From positions 124,001-188,000 of the forward strand of contig MNCI01019084.1 of NCBI GenBank assembly GCA_015680685.1: DNA of 64,000 nt, read 5' to 3'. Positions 35,215-47,119 of this stretch are shown one piece after another; the first letter of the stretch is position 1; each line of letters opens with the position of its first letter. The notes under the pieces are model-generated. The model searched no databases. It had not been told where the DNA came from and was given only the letters and a program-made list of their open reading frames with translations. The DNA is from Gnetum montanum (Eukaryota > Streptophyta > Gnetopsida > Gnetales > Gnetaceae). The translations under genes were made by a program, and so were the position numbers.

Positions 35215-37883
35215 CTATGCCATCCATGCTACTGCTCCAATGTTTGATGGAGTCAGCAGTTCCCATGGACATAACAGTTCTGGAAACATCTTATTTACTT
35301 TGACATACCAGGCCACAAATAGTCGTCGTTTCTCCTCGTAGGCTCTAGCTTTATCCTTATAGTAATGGTAATCTGTAAGCCATCGAGCCAAGTCTACCAC
35401 AACATCTTTTTGCCCTTGGTAGCTAGCCTTGGCCACCTCCAATTCAAAATTTGCAACTTCTAGCCTTTGCAATGTTTTCTTATGTTCTGCAAATTTTGGT
35501 TCATATTTGGCATAGGTGGTAGCTACCTACTTCTCCAACTCTATCCTCAGGCATCCTGCAGTTAACATGGCTAGATTGGCATACCGCAGGTTTAGCAATT
35601 CCATGTACTTTGTAAGATCTTAGATCTGCAGGTCTCGACTTTTGAGCTCTACATAGTGGACAAATGCATATGTGTCCAATATGGCCCACCAATCAATGTG
35701 TTGAGCACTAAAGGTGTTAATATGAGCCTTGGCCATATGGATCTCTTTCTCAATGACTTTCTTGTACATTCCCACTTGGTCTCTAAAATGCTCTTTTAAT
35801 TTTTCATGCTACTTGGCCTCATTTTGCCACACACTTATTTCAATGGTCATCTTCTAATGGATTACATGTACCTTCTCCATTGAGAGGGTTCGATTTTCTC
35901 TAGCCAAGTGATTCATATCATGGTTAACCCTAACCAGCTATTCTTGTAACTATTGAAAATTTTCTTCTAGAACATTCTTCTATTTCTCCACAGTGGTCAA
36001 CCGAAGATTGTCCATGACAATATGTTTATTCTCTTCTTGTAAGGCCTTGAGTCCTTTGGCATGTGCATATGTTTGTGCTTGTGCCTTTGAAGTATCCCAG
36101 TCAGCCTTCTCCTTCTCCTCTACCACTCTTTTATTATCCACCAATAGTTTATTGAGCCACTCTATCCTAAAAGTGTCCAACTAGTCTGTGAGAATGAATT
36201 GAGATGGGTCCCACTGTGCAGCTTGTAGGGTAACAAGCCTTTCTTGGAGTCTTGCCAACTCTGCCTCCACATGCTCATCCCTAATCTCTACCATGACCAG
36301 CTTTCCTTTGGTGCAGATGAGGTCTAATTGCATTGCTATAACATCTTGTGGGATGTCAAACAAGGACATCATTACTTGTTCTATCTATAGCAAATGATTG
36401 AGAACATCCTCATGCTCCATAGGAACCATCAAAGGGACTAGCTAGAGTTTGAGCATTGCATGCTTCTATGAAATCCACTAGTGGCACAACAAGGATGTTG
36501 AAAGATTCTTTGATGTGGTCTATGACCACTTCTATGGCTCCCACTGCATCTTGGTGGTGCATAACCACTACTAAGGCCCCTTCACCAGTCTCTAGTTGCA
36601 CCTGAAAGGATGCAACATTCCTTCAAATTTGTTGTGACCGATGTGTCTCCCCTCCTCTTGTTTAGATGGACACTTTGCCCCATGCACAATCTATAGAAAC
36701 TATGGGCCGTACGGTGTCATCGATGACATGGAAGAGACTGGCATCATCACAAATTCTCCAACTGACTGTGTCAGTGATGGCCCTGAGATGACTCATCAAT
36801 GGTCAATAATCCTACAGTGGTGGCAACGGTCGATCTCGTTGGCTTGTGTTGGGCCCTACTTCTTGTTCTTGATTAGGCCTTGTGCTTAGGAGTTGGCTAG
36901 GCCCTATAGTTTGAGTTGTAGTAGGCCCCACCATCTATTCTTGCTCTAGCCCTAGTGTCTCACTAGCACTTTTCCTTGGGGCTGGTAACTTCAGCAATCA
37001 ACAAACAAAGTAGTTTGGGCTCTTTTTGGGACGTCATTAGTGATCCTAGAATTCCAGCATGCTTGCACAGCTTCTTGATGAGACAAGGGAAGGACAATGT
37101 GAAATTTCCTATCTTTCATTCTTCAAGCCACCTTAAGATCTCCATGAGATACAAATGGGGAAGGATAGCATTAACTTTGCCCATGAATATCACACTTCCT
37201 CTTGCTACATACATTGAGATTCAATTCAATCCTCTTATGGGGATGATGTGATAAGTACCAATCTTGAAGTATATTCTCTTTTCCAACATCAACTCTCCAT
37301 ATGTCTTGTCCTCCTTACCATACATCCTTTTCAACCAAATTCTTCATGCATCAGCATCAAAGAAAGTGGGCAAGTGAACAACTTTTAGCCCTATATTTGG
37401 AAGGTTTAACACTTCCAAAATGGCCTTGGTGAAAAAATCAACAAACACACCACCAATGTCAACTGTAGTGCCTTCTTCTTTATTATGTCAGAATTGGTAT
37501 GTTTCTCCTAAGTACCAGGCATCACTTTTGGAGAGGATGGGCCATAATGGGGACACTTTGAGTTAGTCCCTAATGGCCTTAGGAGTAAATTTCGTGAAGG
37601 GTCCAAAGTTCAATTCCATGATCACAACTACTGACATGGACCTTTCATGGATGGCATGAACACATTCTGGGGACAACGTGAGATGTTGTCCCTACTCAAG
37701 CACTTCAACAATTCCTACTTCTGCCTATCGCAATTTCACAATAGCATGAGGCTCTTAATGGATGCTAAATAATTGCGCCTCCTACTCTACATGTTGCTTG
37801 AGGGATGCCTAGCCTCTGCCTCTCCTTGGTTGATTAGACACACCTTCAGAGGGTCCTTCTTATTGTCCATGTTTAGGGGCCAT
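35215..37883 (-). pseudogene. Accessory ORF with C-terminal coiled coil, next to LTR 34034-34902
   Basis: Begins MAPKHG at 37883 on the same strand as the LTR. The first 300 codons include FGPFTKFTPKAIRD, VDIGGVFVDFFTKAIL and TYGELMLEKRIYFKIGTYHI, resembling the conserved region of plant 'putative transposon protein' accessory ORFs. From about 36370 the protein is helix-rich: AELARLQERLVTLQAAQWD, LLVDNKRVVEEKEKADWDTS and ELEVAKASYQGQKDVVVDLA. It ends at 35215. There are more than ten stops. No pol was found upstream, so the element is non-autonomous or truncated by the LINE region. The function is unknown. Confidence 0.55.
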
Positions 37884-38400
37884 CTACAATCACACAAGGC
37901 TAATCATTAGTAAGGTTGCTTACAAAAGTTGAGTTATACCTTAATTCTTGCCTTAATGAATTCATTTTTTATTTCATGTGATTCAAAGTTAAGAAATTTT
38001 ATGAAAATGTTCCCTAAACATTTTAATATTGGACCCAATTTGATTAGGTGGCTTCAGAATTTAATTTCCTAGTGTAGGTGAGGAGATAAGATTGTTTTTG
38101 GTAATACTTTTATTATTTTATTATTTCTATAATCAATTACCCTTTATAGTATCCTTTGGGTGATGACGAATTTCAAAAAAATTATGTGCAATTTAGAGTG
38201 TACCCTTCCCCACAACTAAGTTGAACACTCCATGTTTAGGTAGGTTTGAGAGGTATGGGAATCGGAGTGCTAGCAAGCAAGTTATGGCTATTTGACTAAG
38301 AGGTGCACAACCCACAATTCGTGGAATAAAATTTGAAAAACTCCCCCCACATGAACAGTTGAAAATGATGTTGACATGCACAAGGGGTTCATATATATAC
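37884..38400. other. No gene recognised
   Basis: AT-rich spacer between the accessory ORF start and the LINE-derived repeat. It probably includes that ORF's upstream sequence. Confidence 0.35.
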
Positions 38401-38409
38401 TTTTTTTTA

Positions 38410-38690
38410 GCTCTAAAATTGCACAAACATTCAATTTAAATTTTCAATTATGTTGCTTGGTTTATTGTTTTCAAAACATCTCATATAGCCCTCTTAAAAA
38501 ATATTCAATTTAAATTTTCAATTATTTTACTAAGTTTATTATTTTAAAAACATCAACATAGCCCTCTTCAGCTGAGATTATTCTTAAGTTTCCATACCCA
38601 TATGGGAGGTGCTGTAGGCGAAAGTCTCCTAAAATGAGTTTTTTCTAAGTGTTGGCATGTCCAAAATTTATGCATCAACAAATATATGTA
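38410..38690 (+). repeat. Diverged repeat, copy 1 (second copy 40480-40770)
   Basis: Both copies run from AAATTGCACAAA through an ATTTAAATTTTCAAT-rich stretch to CAGCTGAGATTATTC, CCATATGGGAGG and AGTCTCCTAAAA. The first copy joins the LINE fragment on the minus strand, so the second is probably another LINE 3' end. Confidence 0.65.
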
Positions 38691-39200
38691 ATGAATTGGC
38701 ACAAGACTTATGCTAGGTAATAAGTCACATTCACATAATAACATTGAGTAAGGTGTTTGTATCTTCATATTTAACTCATTGAGAAGAAAAGATTTTTACA
38801 TTCTTTCAATACCCTTCCAAAGTTTAGCATTAAGTGCAAGTCCCCAAATAATGTATCCATACAATACAATAGGATAGATGATAGCCTAAAAATTTTTATT
38901 TTTTAAACTTCCAAGTTTAGAGTTCTAAATCATTATACTTGTTTCTTAGGACATACAAAGCTTTGAAACCTCTTATGATTTTTTCTTTAATGCACTTCCT
39001 CACATGTAATTGTTCATATATATAAGATACAAATATTTTTTTAAAAAATCTACTATGTGCACATTGGTACTTCCAAAATGAAAGTTATAACAAATATTTC
39101 TAATACCCAAAATCATTAATTTAGTTTTATCTACATTCACATAAAGACCAAATGAACAACAATAACTTTTCAAAATTTGCGACATATTTTGCATACTTTA
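38560..39200 (-). pseudogene. LINE reverse transcriptase, C-terminal part
   Basis: On the minus strand: SFGLYVNVDKTKLMILG, VDFLKKYLYL (the usual KYLG block), PIVLYGYIIWGL with LWKGIERM, and TPYSMLLCECDLLPS. This is the order of the C-terminal RT/thumb region of plant LINEs. Several stops and the loss of the upstream palm show it is a 5'-truncated, decayed copy. Confidence 0.65.
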
Positions 39201-39299
39201 CTAATATGGCTAAGCAAATAATATAGTCTTTCATGCCATGAAAAAATTAAGATAAATGTAGGTAAATTTTAATTTAACATATGTTATTTTAATTTGATT

Positions 39300-39610
39300 T
39301 AACATCTATCTTTTATAGAATGGAACATGTCTAGGGATCTCAATATGCTATCTTTTAAATATCATATGCAAGATTACTACCAAAGCCATTACTAGTATAC
39401 TAAAACTCTTTCTTACTTACCTTATGGTAAAAAGCACACTAGTTTTTTCCAAGGTAAATACATCTTATATAATATGGCTATTTCTATTGAAGGTATATAT
39501 TGGGCCTATTCTTCATATCAAAAAGCTATTCTTCTTTAAATTAATTTTGGTAAAGCTTAAAATAAGCTTGATTGGTCCTTTTTAAGAAGCATTATTATGC
39601 ATTACTTTTG
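39300..39610 (+). pseudogene. L1-type LINE reverse transcriptase fragment
   Basis: The plus frame reads NMLSFKYHMQDYYQSHY, stop, TKTLSYLPYGKKHTSFFQGK, YILYNMAISIEGIYWAYSS, and, after stops, KLDWSFLRSI. It matches the L1 palm region (KII-KALANRLK-LP, GR-I-DNIL--EAIHWA, DFEKAYDRVDWSFL). Its orientation is opposite to the adjacent LINE fragment. Confidence 0.6.
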
Positions 39611-39639
39611 AGAACCACATTAATATGTGATGAGACCTA

Positions 39640-40479
39640 ATATGTTAGGTAGTTGAGTCATTAGAACATGATAAAGCATCATTTTGTCAAGTGTATCAGT
39701 TGGCTGAGATATCGTAGATGCTATATCATAAATGATACATTGCATTTGTATTGTAGCATCCCTGTTGGTGCATCTCAATTAGCTACTATATCGTAGATGC
39801 TATATCACATTTGCTATATCATAGATACTATTGAGGCCAGCCTCACCCATGCTAAGCATGGGGCCATTATCAACAATAATCTCTATCATATTTTCCAAAT
39901 AGCTATTAAAATTTTTTTTATCTTTGTAACAATATTAATAAAAATGTGATTCATATTCTTTCTAAAAAAATGCTTTATGTAAAAATAAAAAAATAACAAA
40001 AAACAAAAAATACATGTGTAACTGTTAGCTAGTTGTATATAAAAGAATCATCTTATCATCAACCAAGGGGAGGGTTGATAGGGTCATCTAAGAGAAAAAA
40101 AGGATAGGAGCATTTGATCGGAAGGCAATTTCCGAACTCAGATTTGCATCTGTATTTGATTCAGCTTTCGCAAATCGAAGCCATAGGCAAGACGTTTTTC
40201 AGCCGCTAGAGACTATGAACAGGGGGCAATAACGTCAACAGTGACAGATGCGAGTACCATAGGCAGGTGGCCAAAGGTGATGTGGGGTAGGGAGATCTTG
40301 GGCTACGGCTCCTAAATCATCAGATCCTAGAGCAGCTAGGCAAGCAACAAGCAGCAACAACTGATGGCAGCGAGATAGTTGCAGATGATGCCCATTAGTA
40401 GCAACATCATAGAATGATGGTGGTCAAGTAGCAGTGGGACCATATAAATCTTAATTTAATTTCAATTCTCCTTTTGTAT
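39640..40479. other. Intergenic; repeated CTATATCGTAGATGCTATATC words and a GC-richer block
   Basis: GATATCGTAGATGCTATATC-type words occur at 39708-39735 and 39785-39830 and recur at 40780-40800. They resemble the GATATC boxes of the LTRs nearby. The block 40090-40450 is more GC-rich and may be a short exon or LINE 5' piece, but no family was recognised. Confidence 0.35.
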
Positions 40480-40770
40480 TGTTTACTTTTTTTAAAAGAA
40501 AGGAAAATTGCACAAATGTTTAATTTTATTTCAGTTATTTTACTATTTTTTTATTTTTAAAACATAATAGAACTCTTCTAAAATTTAAATTTAATTTAAA
40601 TTTTCAATATTTTTTTTGAATTATTATTATTATTTTTGTCACATAGCCCTTTCCAGCTAAGACTATTCCTGGTTTTCATATCCATATGGGAGGCACCCTC
40701 GATGATAGTCTCCTAAAACAATTTTTCATAGGTGTTAGCATGACCAAAATTTACGCATCAATAGATACCA
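40480..40770 (+). repeat. Diverged repeat, copy 2 (first copy 38410-38690)
   Basis: Matches 38410-38690 over its length, including CCATATGGGAGGCACC and GTCTCCTAAAACAATTTTTC. Confidence 0.6.
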
Positions 40771-40779
40771 GATTATATT

Positions 40780-41633
40780 TACTATATCATATCTGCTATA
40801 ACTTAGCTACGTTGATGCATCCCCGTTGACATAGCCAAATGCGTTAAGACATCCTTGTTGATGCAATGCTTATATTTGCCTATAAACCTGCGAGTACCAT
40901 CCACATATTTAGCATCATTTTGGTCAATAGTGTAGCTAAAATCTTGTAGTTTTATTTTATAATCTTAGAAAATAGGCAGTGAATGCCCACAATGTGGATT
41001 TAAGTTAGTTGTACGATGTCTTATTCAAGTGACATTGTACCTAGACACACTTCATGAATGGTAATAAAATCAGGATTGATTCATATTCATCCAACAATTT
41101 GACTTTGAATAGATTTACTTTCATGGAATTTAATTTCTATGTACTTAGTTAATATTTACATTTCCATGTAGGTTAATATATTGGTGGAATGAGTGTAACT
41201 AGTTTTGAGCATAAACACATATTTTCTTGGTAATCCCAATAGCATTATTACTTGGTTCACCTAGTAGCATAATACTTAATAATCTTAGCAATGGTAAGTG
41301 AGTTCATGACATGTATGAAAAGATGGGAATAGATAGTCATAACCCTTAGGATAGTTTTAGATTTCATTTTATTATTAATTATATTAGGTTATTTATTTCT
41401 ATATTATTATTTAGTTACTTTAAGGGCTACATAACATCAATAATCATATGCCTCACTTTGGAGCAAACCATATGTGATAAAGCTACTACTAGTCTAAGTG
41501 AGAAGATAGCAACTTGTGATCAATGCTTAACAAGCTAGATGCCACACTAGTCCAATCCATGGAATCTAATTAGATTATGAATGAACACTTCTGATTCATA
41601 TAGTTGGGTGTAGGGGATACTAGTTGCTCATCA
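40780..41633 (+). mobile_element. 5' LTR of the outer gag element (start approximate)
   Basis: Ends GCTCATCA at 41633 after TATAGTTGGGTGTAGGGGATA, the family end block. The inner part holds ACCATATGTGATAAAG and TAGTCTAAGTGAGAAGATAGC, as in 145-215. The left end is set only by the family length of about 850 bp. It is the most diverged LTR of its family in the window. Confidence 0.55.
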
Positions 41634-41653
41634 TTAGCATCTTTGCTGAGGAT
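41634..41653 (+). other. Primer-binding site, degenerate
   Basis: TTAGCATCTTTGCTGAGGAT directly after the LTR corresponds to TTGGCGCC-TTGCCGGGGA with several transitions. Confidence 0.5.
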
Positions 41654-41989
41654 GGTGCTAGTGATCTAGATTAGTTATACTATAAATAATTGCTATGAAA
41701 ACATTAACAATTTATCTTTTAGGAAATATTAATATTTTAAGTTAAATACACATTATTAATTAAAATCATTTCTTCTTCATGTAGGATATATAGTCCATCA
41801 CATGATGAGAGCACTGATAATAGTAACGATAGGATCTATATTCAAGAGAGTTGGAGGGAAACACTATAAGCAAGGGTCTCATATGTTCATTTTAATCCTT
41901 ACTATATTCAAGGACTACATTTAATTATCATGGAAAATACTAAAGGAGACTAAATAAATCCTATGAAGAAGAACCTCAAGGCTTAGGAT

Positions 41990-43421
41990 CTCCTTCAAAC
42001 CTAGAAGAGATGAATTAAGCGATCAAAGGGAAAGATATAAGAGCCATGGTGATTCTCCCATTTGATCATCTTTCTCTTCCTTTTCAATGTATAGTTTTAA
42101 TAAAGATGAACATAGGTATGGAAATAGGACTTCACTAAGGGATCACAATAGAGATAGAAATGAAAATCAAAGACAAGGTACAAGGTATTACATAGAGCAT
42201 AGACAAGATCATCAAAATCAGGTAAATAGAAATAAAGATTTTTACCATGACATTTTCGATGATGATGAACTCCTGTTGGCTACTAGAAGCATGATTCAAA
42301 TAAAGAAGGCAATTAGAATACCCCATAGGCATCAAAGGGAAAGTTGCATCAAATGATTGGATATGAATAACATTTTTAAATTTAAGAGAGATTACAATCC
42401 TAATCAACAACATTGTTTACAAGTCTTCCATGATGCCTGCACCCTACAAAATATCAAAAGTAGGTGCCAAAAGATTAAAATCTTTCCTAGGATACTAATA
42501 GAAGAAGTTAAAAGTTGGTATAGATTTTTGGAACCATATTCAATTGACTAGTGATCCATAATGCTTAAGCTCTTCAATGAAAAATACCAAACCTATTCAA
42601 GAGTTTCCAATTTAGGAAAACAAATCTAAGGATGGAAGCTAGAAAAGCACTTGGATGTAGTCTTAGATAGATACTATTCTATATTACACAAATGCTCAAG
42701 CCATGGATTTTTTGAAAAAGAGTAGCTTCTCCACATCATAGATGGACTTTGTAACAAAACAAGGAAGACCCTTGGGATCTATGTCTAAGAAAAATTATTA
42801 GAGTTGAGAGCCCATTGGATACAAAGGACAATTGAATAGATGTAAAAAGAAGAAGGAGAGCTATGAAAAAGGAAATGTATATAGGAATATAACTAGGATC
42901 CAACTCTTTATGAAAAAGAGATTCAAATTTATGATTAGAAAAAAGATGTATCTCTTGATGAGTTGATTTCACAAAAAACCTTACCAATACAAAAGCCTAT
43001 CATTAACATTGAAGCAAGGGTAGATAAATTGTGGGTGTTGATGAATGAAAAAGTTACAACCAATTTGAAAATCATAGAGGAGAAGGTAAAGCAAATAGGA
43101 TCAAGTGATCAAAAAAAGAAGAGGAAAAGGAATAAGAAAACAAGAATACTTATAAAAAAAAGGAAAATAGCTGTAGTAGAAGAGGCTACATACTTAGATA
43201 TAGAGGAAGATGAATGATGTAACATCTTTGAATATGAACATCCAAAGCACTATTACCCAGCTATGTTACATTTACAAGACTCTAGGGATTTTAGTTTGAA
43301 TTCTAGGTTTGTAGAAAAGAAAATGCCTAGGAGATTACCTTACCCACAAGGAAATTATAGAGAGTCCAACAACCAATGGTACTATCATAGTGGAACTTTT
43401 TATCAACCTCAAGACTACTAT
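41990..43421 (+). pseudogene. gag of outer element, interrupted by a nested element
   Basis: The plus-strand frames contain LQVFHDACTLQNIKS, IEEVKSWYRFLEP, a Lys-rich coil (42963-43217) and the degenerate knuckle CNIFEYEHPKHYYP near 43219. They then contain LPYPQGNYR and GTFYQPQDYY. They align with the gag of element 1 (4355-5340). The reading is cut at 43421 and resumes at 50479 with CAACCACAATAGCAAAACCC, the counterpart of 5350-5370. Many stops. It is the oldest gag copy here. Confidence 0.7.
43417..43421 (+). repeat. Target-site duplication ACTAT (left copy)
   Basis: ACTAT directly precedes the LTR end TGATGAC at 43422. The second copy is at 50474-50478. Confidence 0.85.
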
Positions 43422-44247
43422 TGATGACTGGTGACCCCTACACTCAACCATACGAATACGAGCGTAGCATGCACAATCTGGTCAAACTCCGTAGACTAAG
43501 TGCCTACACACCTCATGGAACACTTAGGGTTAATCATTCGTTGTCTTCCCAGACTTACTTGTAGTTTTCACGGTTGTATGGTTAAGTAAGTCCGAGGTAT
43601 ATGATTTTTATGTCTTTTCTATTTTATCTCCTATGCTGACAAGGTGAAGGGTGAAGAAACTAATTAACTAACTCTTACTAAATAACTAAGTCTTAATTAA
43701 CCTAGCATTAGCATCTGTTCCCACTTACCGTTCACACCCTAAACCGATGCAACCTTGGTTACCAAACACTAGTTGTTGCTGGGATGACCAAGCGTAACGC
43801 ACGTGCTCGAAGTGGTCATACTGAGGCACTTAACTAGGAGAGAAGGGTAGAGAGAGATTTAATAACTAATAAAGCATTTAAATAATGAATAATAAATAAT
43901 AATAAATAAAATCCTAATTAGCCTATTCCATGCATTACAAGGTTTATCCAAGAAGTTCATCTTTATTGCTGTACACATACTTGTGTTCGAGTACAATGTT
44001 TGCTCGAATAAAGATCCATTCACTTTGGAGTTCCTACTACGGGCACATGGAAAGTAATCTATCTCTAGAGAGGTAAAATTTCCATATTTTTGCTATGGTC
44101 TAAGCCTAGGATGAGAAACAAGGGAGAGCTACCTCTTATTTATAGACTTGGCGGCACACCACGATATCGCGTATGCGATATCGTAGGGGACAACCCGATA
44201 TCGTGAGGGATGCGATATCACGGCCCATGCGATATCATGTCCCATCA
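43422..44247 (-). mobile_element. 3' LTR of nested element
   Basis: 826 bp. On the minus strand it starts TGATGGGACATGATATCGC and ends GTCATCA. Five GATATC boxes (44160-44240) precede the TATA box at 44137-44144. Confidence 0.85.
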
Positions 44248-44257
44248 TACCCCCATG
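44248..44257 (-). other. Polypurine tract of nested element
   Basis: ATGGGGGTA on the minus strand directly before the LTR start TGATGGGAC. Confidence 0.7.
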
Positions 44258-46240
44258 ACTGAATGAAAACTCATCCTTGAGTTCCTTACAATAATATTGG
44301 GAAGGTATGGGATTATTGACTCAAATGGAACTAATAGGATGACATGTGAACGGATCATCATTACAAGACACAAAAAAATTGGTGTTCATGACAACAAGAG
44401 CGAACACCTTTTACATTTGACATCAGGCCTTAGTTGGTAGCTGAGAAAGAGTGAGAGAAAGAAGTGTTGTTGTTGCCAATGCCAAGATTGCGCCGTTTGT
44501 TATCCATCCATAAGCACATCATTAGTCTTGCTTCTTGCATAGATGCTACAACACTACTCCATTTCAAGTGTTCTCTCCAGATCCAATCCATTATTGCATG
44601 ATTGCAATATGCACACACAACACAATCTTATATTAGCAAGGGTAAATGATTCATCATGTAATTGATACCTTGCTTCAGTGTAAGTCCATTGGCTGAGTTG
44701 TGGTATGGCTGATACGAATATGGAGATATAATAATGATGACTACCGAAGGTGTAGGGGTTAGGAGAAAATTAAAAAAAATTGGCCCCGTACCCCCATAAC
44801 TAATTGTGAACCTCTGGTAGTGATAGAATGGAGAAAGAATAAGAACAAGAAGATGAAGAAAAAGAGACAACTAGGACATCGATGAAATGGATGTCAAGAT
44901 GGAAATGAATAGAATAAAATGGATTGCAAGAATGTTAGGGGAAAGAGATTAAGTTGTGCACCAAATAGGAATGCTAGTGGGTCCTCCCCAAAGTAGGCTC
45001 ATGCCCTTAATGCCCTGACAAACCCACATTCAAAGAGTCCATAGGCTCTAGGAATGTCCTTTGGAACAAGAGTTAAAGTCTTAACCACAAGAATTTACCA
45101 AAAAGAAAACAATGTGTCAACCAAAATATACACTAATGATACAACCGACAATGAGGTGAATTATGGAGGAAGAATGATGGAAAGGAGAGAATGGAATGGA
45201 GTCTCAAGAACAAGGTGGTGTACATCCCCTTGTGGATTTCATGATTAATGTGACTTGGAAAATATCATTCCAACTCTAGCCTCAAACCAACCACATCTAG
45301 TGACTTCGCATCAATGCATTCGGCCAATCCATCTACTTGAATAAGAAGAATGCCTCCCCCAAGAGCCACCACCATTCTGACGAAACGAATGAGGAGAAAA
45401 TGGCAAGTGAGAAGGGCATTAGTTAGAGGGAATGTTTTTTTATTTTGTTTCCATAACCAGTTCTTGTAGCCCAAGTGATTATTTCATCTAAGGGGTGTGC
45501 GTTGAATTCTCAATTTTTTTTCTTTTCTTTATGTGTTTATGCATGAGAACCACACCATGCAAAGACTTCTTATTTTTATTTGCTCAACTTCCTGATAATT
45601 GGGTAACGTCAGAATGGTAAGAAAACTTTAGAAGAAAACATCCAAGCACCCAAGAGAATGGCCAACACAAATGCATCAAGTTCCCTTGAAGTCACACCCT
45701 TTTCAAGCCTTGGGTCCTTCCTTAGTTTGAGAAGTGCCCAATCATCTATTCGTTAGAGTTCTTATTAAAAAGGGACTGTACATTTCCAAGCCAAGAGAGA
45801 CCATAGAACTTGTGGATGAATAGATGAAGTGGACTCATTGTCTGTCATATCAAAAGAACATACCTTAGTATCAACACCGTAACTTAAAGGTAAAAATCAA
45901 ACATTAGCAATCAATATAAAAATAGTTCATACAATCGTGAATAAAACTTATTAGGTGAAAAAGTTACAAGATGGATAAAATACATAAAAAAATGAAAAAG
46001 TAGAACGATGTTGTAAAAAAAACAAGAAAAGTTAAAGAAATTTGTAAAACAAAAATGTGTAAAACAAAAACATGTAAAAAAAATGTGTAAAACAAAAATG
46101 TGTAAAAAAAACATGTAAGACAAAAACTAAAAAGAATTGAGGGCCTCCAATGATTAGCATAGGTGGCCATCTCTCCCATGACTGAATGGAAAGGGAGAGA
46201 TCTGAAATAATGAGCGCTTGTTTGAATTTCTTAGGAGTGC
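44258..46240 (-). other. Non-coding spacer replacing pol
   Basis: No RT, RNase H or integrase motif in any frame. An A-rich short tandem repeat (AAAATGTGTAAAACAAAAAC-type) lies at 46015-46130 and creates spurious Phe-rich minus frames. The start beside the LTR (GACTGAATGAAAACT) is shared with 34912-34930. Confidence 0.55.
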
Positions 46241-46289
46241 CCAACTTCTCCCGATTGATGTTCTTAGATTAAGGGGTGGAAGTCGGCGA

Positions 46290-46900
46290 CGCTCTTATTC
46301 CAATGTGTCTATGCATTCATTGTTAGCATGAGTTGTTCCCCTAGTTTTTTCCATGCATATTGGGTTGCTCTTTCGACTAGCTGTCAACCATAGGGTGTCC
46401 ACTACTTGTGTGGTTGCTATATACAAGCACCTTTGTAATTGTGCTTCTATGGCACATCGGTTACATGGAAGAGATGCTAAGCATTCTTCCATGTCATCAC
46501 CCTCTGAGTCACTGTATGTGATGCATGGAAATTTCTTCTTCTTGATCTTTGCATAAATTTTTACCTTAGATATCTCCAAGGAAAGATCACAGATCCCTAG
46601 GTATGCATCTATTGTACTCAGCCATGGCCTTCCCATTATGATTAGGAAGTCTCCTTTGTTGTTGTTAACTTCGATCACCAAGAAATCGGTTGGGTATTAC
46701 CAACTACACATAGTGGTAACTATGTTCTCCACCAATCCTAAGGGAATGGTGATGGACTGGTCAGCTAGCTCAAGTTGAATGTTGCTCTTCTTGAGTTGGG
46801 GCAGGTTTTAGGCTTGATACATTTCTCATGATATTAAATTAAGTCTAGAACTTGAGTCAAAAAGAGCCTTATGAGGTTCGTTCCCAATGACTTGTGGATA
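46290..46900 (-). pseudogene. Retropepsin-type protease of nested element
   Basis: Reads KALFDSSSRLNLIS (active site Asp-Ser-Ser instead of Asp-Ser/Thr-Gly) near 46850, then DFLIIMGRPWLSTIDAYLGI near 46620-46680. It continues with a Cys-rich tail to CMEKTRGTT and CIDTLE. The Gly-to-Ser change at the active site would inactivate it. It aligns with 5836-6560, and similarity ends at the same point (about 46250). Confidence 0.75.
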
Positions 46901-47119
46901 AATTAGGGGACTCCCAGGATCAGATAGTTTCCTGGGAAGGTGGCCTACCTTGATCTAGTCGGTTACGGTATGCATTAACATAACCATATGTGTGAAGCCC
47001 TGTTGTTGGATGAAAGGGAGCTCCGAAGTCTTGTATGGTGGAGGAGTGTGCACAGAGTCAACTGCTTTTTGTTTTGAGAGCTTGTCTAGGCTTTTGGTTG
47101 TGAAGAAAGGTCTTCTCTT

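Noticed and set aside
43960-44050. Possible tRNA-like or structural RNA near the LTR centre
   Set aside because: No cloverleaf could be built; the segment is ordinary LTR sequence shared with 50190-50280.
45911-46244. Phe/Leu-rich hydrophobic minus-strand frames in three phases, like membrane peptides
   Set aside because: They arise from an A-rich short tandem repeat on the plus strand and are open in several phases at once.
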